Part shown: positions 34,262 to 36,717 of the stretch, piece by piece | Position numbering within the stretch: position 1 is the stretch's first letter | Layout: every line of letters begins with the position of its first letter | NCBI GenBank assembly: GCA_945875545.1 | Contig: CAMCKZ010000025.1 | Span: 1-36,717, forward strand | Source: Polyangium aurulentum | GTDB lineage: Bacteria; Myxococcota_A; Polyangia; Polyangiales; Polyangiaceae | Length of the DNA stretch: 36,717 nt | Direction of reading: 5' to 3' | The notes under the pieces: model-generated | What the model was told of the DNA's origin: nothing | Seen by the model: the letters and a program-made list of their open reading frames with translations, nothing else | Database searches by the model: none | Program-made: the position numbers and the translations under genes

Positions 34262-36468
34262 TGCCATCGCAGCGCCTTTTCTTGGGCGCGGTATTTTGTT
34301 TCAGTGCCGTGTGCGGCTGGTTGCCGATGGTCCACGGGCCGGGCTACGAACACGCGCTTCTTATGGGAATTGCCTTGCCGTCGTTCATGGCGGCACTGGC
34401 CTCGATGCAGGCGCGCTCGCCCGTTCGCGCGGCGCTTCGAGGGCTTTCGCTGCCCCAGCTTTGGGCCTCAACGCTGGGCATCGTGCTTCTAGGCTCGGTC
34501 GTTTCTTGGGTTCACTTTCGCGCGTGTTCGCCTCTGCAAGACCTCGCGTACGAGGTGATGACCGTCGGCGTCGGCCTGCTCGCCTCAACGCTCGTCGCCT
34601 TTCACACGGCGCGCATTCTTACTTCGCGATGGGCTCTCGGAGTAGCGACCGCGGCGCCGCTCGTGAGCGTCGGCGTGTCGCTCGCGGTGTTTTTTTTGAC
34701 GCCCACAGTCCACGCGTTTGACGTTTTTGCCGGGTATTTTGCTGGGCCTTTGTACGATACGGTGCTGCGTACCGACGGCCCTTTTGCGAACCATCGCCTC
34801 GCCGCTTTCTCCTGGTGCGCGCTCTCGGCGCTGCTCGGCACGTCGGTGTGTGCATCGTGCAAGAAGGCGGCGTCGGTCGTGGCGTTGGCCTCGCTCGCAC
34901 TCATTTTTGCGTCAGGCCCGCGCCTGGGCACCTGGGTGAGCTCCCGTGAACTTGCCGCGCAGCTTCCCCAGTTCGCTGAAAATGAAGAGTGCATTGTGCA
35001 TGCATTTGCCACCATTTCGCCGGGGCTTGTGGAGCGGGTGGCGCGCGATGGACGGGAACAACGGCGCGAGGTAGAGGCCCGACTTGCGGCGCATTTTCCA
35101 GGAAAAATACGAATATTTGTCTTTCGCGATGGAGAAGAAAAGGGGCGGTTGATAGGCGCTGCTGACACGCTGGTCGCCAAGCCGTGGCGCGGCGAAGTTT
35201 ATGTGCAGGGTACATCTTATCCGCACCCAGTCCTTGGTCACGAGATCGCGCACGTCGTTGCGGGCGCGTTCGGTAGGGGCCCCATGCGCATCGCCGGTGC
35301 CGCCGGCGGCCTCGTCGCCAATCCGGGACTCATCGAGGGCGTGGCCGTTTTCGCTTCGCCCCACGAGGAGGCGCTCACGGAAAAAATGTGGGCTGCGATC
35401 ATGCTGGAGAAGGGACTTCTGCCGAGCCTCGAAGAGCTTTTTGGCCTGAGATTTCTCACGGGAAATGCGAATCGCAGTTACACCGCTGCGGGCGCGTTCG
35501 TAATGTTCGTGAGCGAGGTTTACGGCGACCTCGCGGTGCGTCGTTGGTACGGCGGCGAAGATTTGCCGGAGGTCGCGCGCACCTCGTGGCCGCTCTTGGA
35601 AACGGCGTTTCACGGGTGGCTCGCCCGCGAGACCTTCTCCGATGCGGCACGCGGGGTGGCCCAATCACGATTCGGCGCGCCGGGTCTTGGAGCGCGGACG
35701 TGTGCCCACGTGGTGGACGCATCGCTCGCGGGAGCCGACCGCGCGTGGCGTGAGCATCGACCCATGGAGGCGCGTGAGTGCATCGACGTCGCGCGGCGTT
35801 TTGAGCCTGAAAACGCTGGATTGCAGCTTCTTGAGGCCCTCGCGGCGGGCACGCAGAATGCCGAGTCGGCGTACCTTCGCGTGGCGGCGAACGAGCGGAA
35901 TTCGGCGGTCGTACGCGATGAAGCGATCGTGCGCGCGGGCGACCTCGCTTGGCGCGCAGGCCGTGGCGACGCGGCGCGGGCGCGCTACGCAGATGCCTTG
36001 GCGCGGGCCGTCGACGAGAGTCGCGTGCGTCTCCTGGAAGTGAAACGCGCGTTTTCTGGTGACCCGAGCACGCCCGTGGAAGTGCGCTCGCTGCTCACGC
36101 AAGTCGCCTTCGCGGGCGAGGCAGCGCTCGACCCGTTTCTTTTGGGGGCAGCGCTGGAACGCTGGATTTCTCCAGTCGAAACAGCGACGCATCGGGCGTT
36201 TCGCGCGCAACAATTTTTCCTCCGTGACGATTGCGAGCGCGGCGTTGAACACGCGTTTCGCGCCGACGCGCCGGAGCTTCCGCCCGCGCTCTTTCGCGCC
36301 CTGGCCCGTGGGCGCCTCGTGTGCGCGTGCCTGCGAGGCGATGTGCCGGCCGTTGACGGCGTCGTCGCGAGTCTCCGCGGACGCAGCGCGGAACTGCCCG
36401 CGGGCATTCGCGAGAGTCTCCTTCGCCTCGCCCATCGGTGCGTGTCGCCGGCGTCACCGGAGCGATAA
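34261..36468 (+). CDS. Membrane protein with peptidase-MA-like zinc domain
   Basis: This is a 735-residue protein. The first 225 residues are strongly hydrophobic, with about six predicted helices. A soluble part then carries HEIAH (327-331) and, 28 residues beyond, Glu359 in GLIEGVAVF, the third ligand arrangement of gluzincins. A following block (YTAAGAFVMFVSEVYGDLAVRRWYGG) matches my memory of the peptidase MA family (Peptidase_MA_2). Residues 470-735 form helical, Ala/Arg-rich repeats like a TPR solenoid. The start ATG 34261 overlaps the lon stop (TGATG), so translation is coupled to lon. No such partner of Lon is known to me. Substrate and topology are unknown. Confidence 0.8.
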   Translation: MPSQRLFLGAVFCFSAVCGWLPMVHGPGYEHALLMGIALPSFMAALASMQARSPVRAALRGLSLPQLWASTLGIVLLGSVVSWVHFRACSPLQDLAYEVMTVGVGLLASTLVAFHTARILTSRWALGVATAAPLVSVGVSLAVFFLTPTVHAFDVFAGYFAGPLYDTVLRTDGPFANHRLAAFSWCALSALLGTSVCASCKKAASVVALASLALIFASGPRLGTWVSSRELAAQLPQFAENEECIVHAFATISPGLVERVARDGREQRREVEARLAAHFPGKIRIFVFRDGEEKGRLIGAADTLVAKPWRGEVYVQGTSYPHPVLGHEIAHVVAGAFGRGPMRIAGAAGGLVANPGLIEGVAVFASPHEEALTEKMWAAIMLEKGLLPSLEELFGLRFLTGNANRSYTAAGAFVMFVSEVYGDLAVRRWYGGEDLPEVARTSWPLLETAFHGWLARETFSDAARGVAQSRFGAPGLGARTCAHVVDASLAGADRAWREHRPMEARECIDVARRFEPENAGLQLLEALAAGTQNAESAYLRVAANERNSAVVRDEAIVRAGDLAWRAGRGDAARARYADALARAVDESRVRLLEVKRAFSGDPSTPVEVRSLLTQVAFAGEAALDPFLLGAALERWISPVETATHRAFRAQQFFLRDDCERGVEHAFRADAPELPPALFRALARGRLVCACLRGDVPAVDGVVASLRGRSAELPAGIRESLLRLAHRCVSPASPER

Positions 36469-36473
36469 AGTCC

Positions 36474-36503
36474 TTGACTCCCCGGGGCTTTTATGGGAAA
36501 TAC
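36474..36503 (+). promoter_or_regulatory. Candidate promoter for tRNA-Gly
   Basis: TTGACT (36474-36479) is a near-consensus minus-35 box. A weak minus-10 (AAATAC, 36498-36503, spacing 18) follows. The predicted start would fall a few bases before the tRNA at 36515, with a GC-rich discriminator (CGAGCCG) like that of stable-RNA promoters. It is unverified. Confidence 0.4.
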
Positions 36504-36514
36504 CGAGCCGCTCT

Positions 36515-36586
<72 letters not shown>

Positions 36587-36717
36587 CTCAGGCCCGACCT
36601 CGGGCCGCCGGCCATCGCTGCAAGAGGCCCGAGCCGCCTCTTCGAGTGCACGCCAGAAAAAACGCCGCGATCTCCCTTGAGCCGTTAGAGCCTCCGCGCT
36701 TTTTTTTGCGGCATTGC
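36587..36717. other. Non-coding tail after tRNA-Gly
   Basis: No gene is visible. GGCCCGA (36591-36597) and TCGGGCC (36600-36606) form a palindrome. AAGAGGC (36622-36628) pairs with GCCTCTT (36636-36642) over seven bases. An isolated T8 lies at 36700-36707. The hairpins may help end or process the tRNA transcript; none has a T-run directly after it. Confidence 0.45.

Overview
The window looks like chromosomal DNA of a GC-rich member of the Myxococcota, probably close to the Polyangia. The evidence is a MYXO-CTERM-type sorting motif (GCGC, a hydrophobic stretch, then RRRSR), a MopE-like metal-binding lipoprotein, a Cys-rich lipoprotein carrying 16 EGF modules, Gly-rich and beta-helix-like lipoproteins, and a protein resembling a myxobacterial family I know as TIGR04552. 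I see no phage, transposon, integrase or CRISPR signal. About 25 protein genes and one tRNA are supported.

Layout. Positions 75-6767 (minus) encode a secreted lipoprotein, a very large envelope protein whose single frame contains a MYXO-CTERM-like signal in its middle, and a coupled membrane protein. Positions 6872-10266 (minus) hold a run of a RelA/SpoT-like protein, a DUF507 protein, guanylate kinase and a PfkB sugar kinase. A small two-helix membrane protein precedes this run at 10397-10591. Positions 11119-16381 (plus) hold an OmpA-type lipoprotein and a 1299-residue EGF/RCC1 lipoprotein that ends in a strong terminator. Positions 16523-22711 (minus) hold asnS, a hotdog thioesterase coupled to an M61 peptidase, a MopE-like lipoprotein and an FtsB/DivIC-like protein. 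Positions 22798-27046 (plus) hold gatB, a divergent Lgt-family protein and typA. They converge on an acyl-CoA ligase (27150-28967, minus) across a bidirectional terminator. Positions 29101-31049 (minus) hold a small charged protein coupled to a Gly-rich lipoprotein. Positions 31099-36586 (plus) hold tsaB, lon, a membrane metallopeptidase coupled to lon, and tRNA-Gly(GCC).

Themes. Housekeeping translation and proteostasis genes (asnS, gatB, typA, tsaB, lon, gmk, tRNA-Gly) are interleaved with lineage-specific envelope lipoproteins. Overlapping stop/start pairs (GTGA at four junctions, TGATG at one, with three of the GTGA cases and the TGATG case deciding a start) are used repeatedly. The most interesting observation is that the unnamed protein at 9151-10266 carries, in order, the sequence hallmarks of a RelA/SpoT synthetase fold and lies in the same gene run as guanylate kinase, which recalls the gmk-rpoZ-spoT operon of E. 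coli. Other points worth attention are the Lgt relative that lacks the usual histidine, the lon-coupled membrane peptidase, and the fused two-signal envelope protein. All assignments were made by eye from translated sequence, without database searches.
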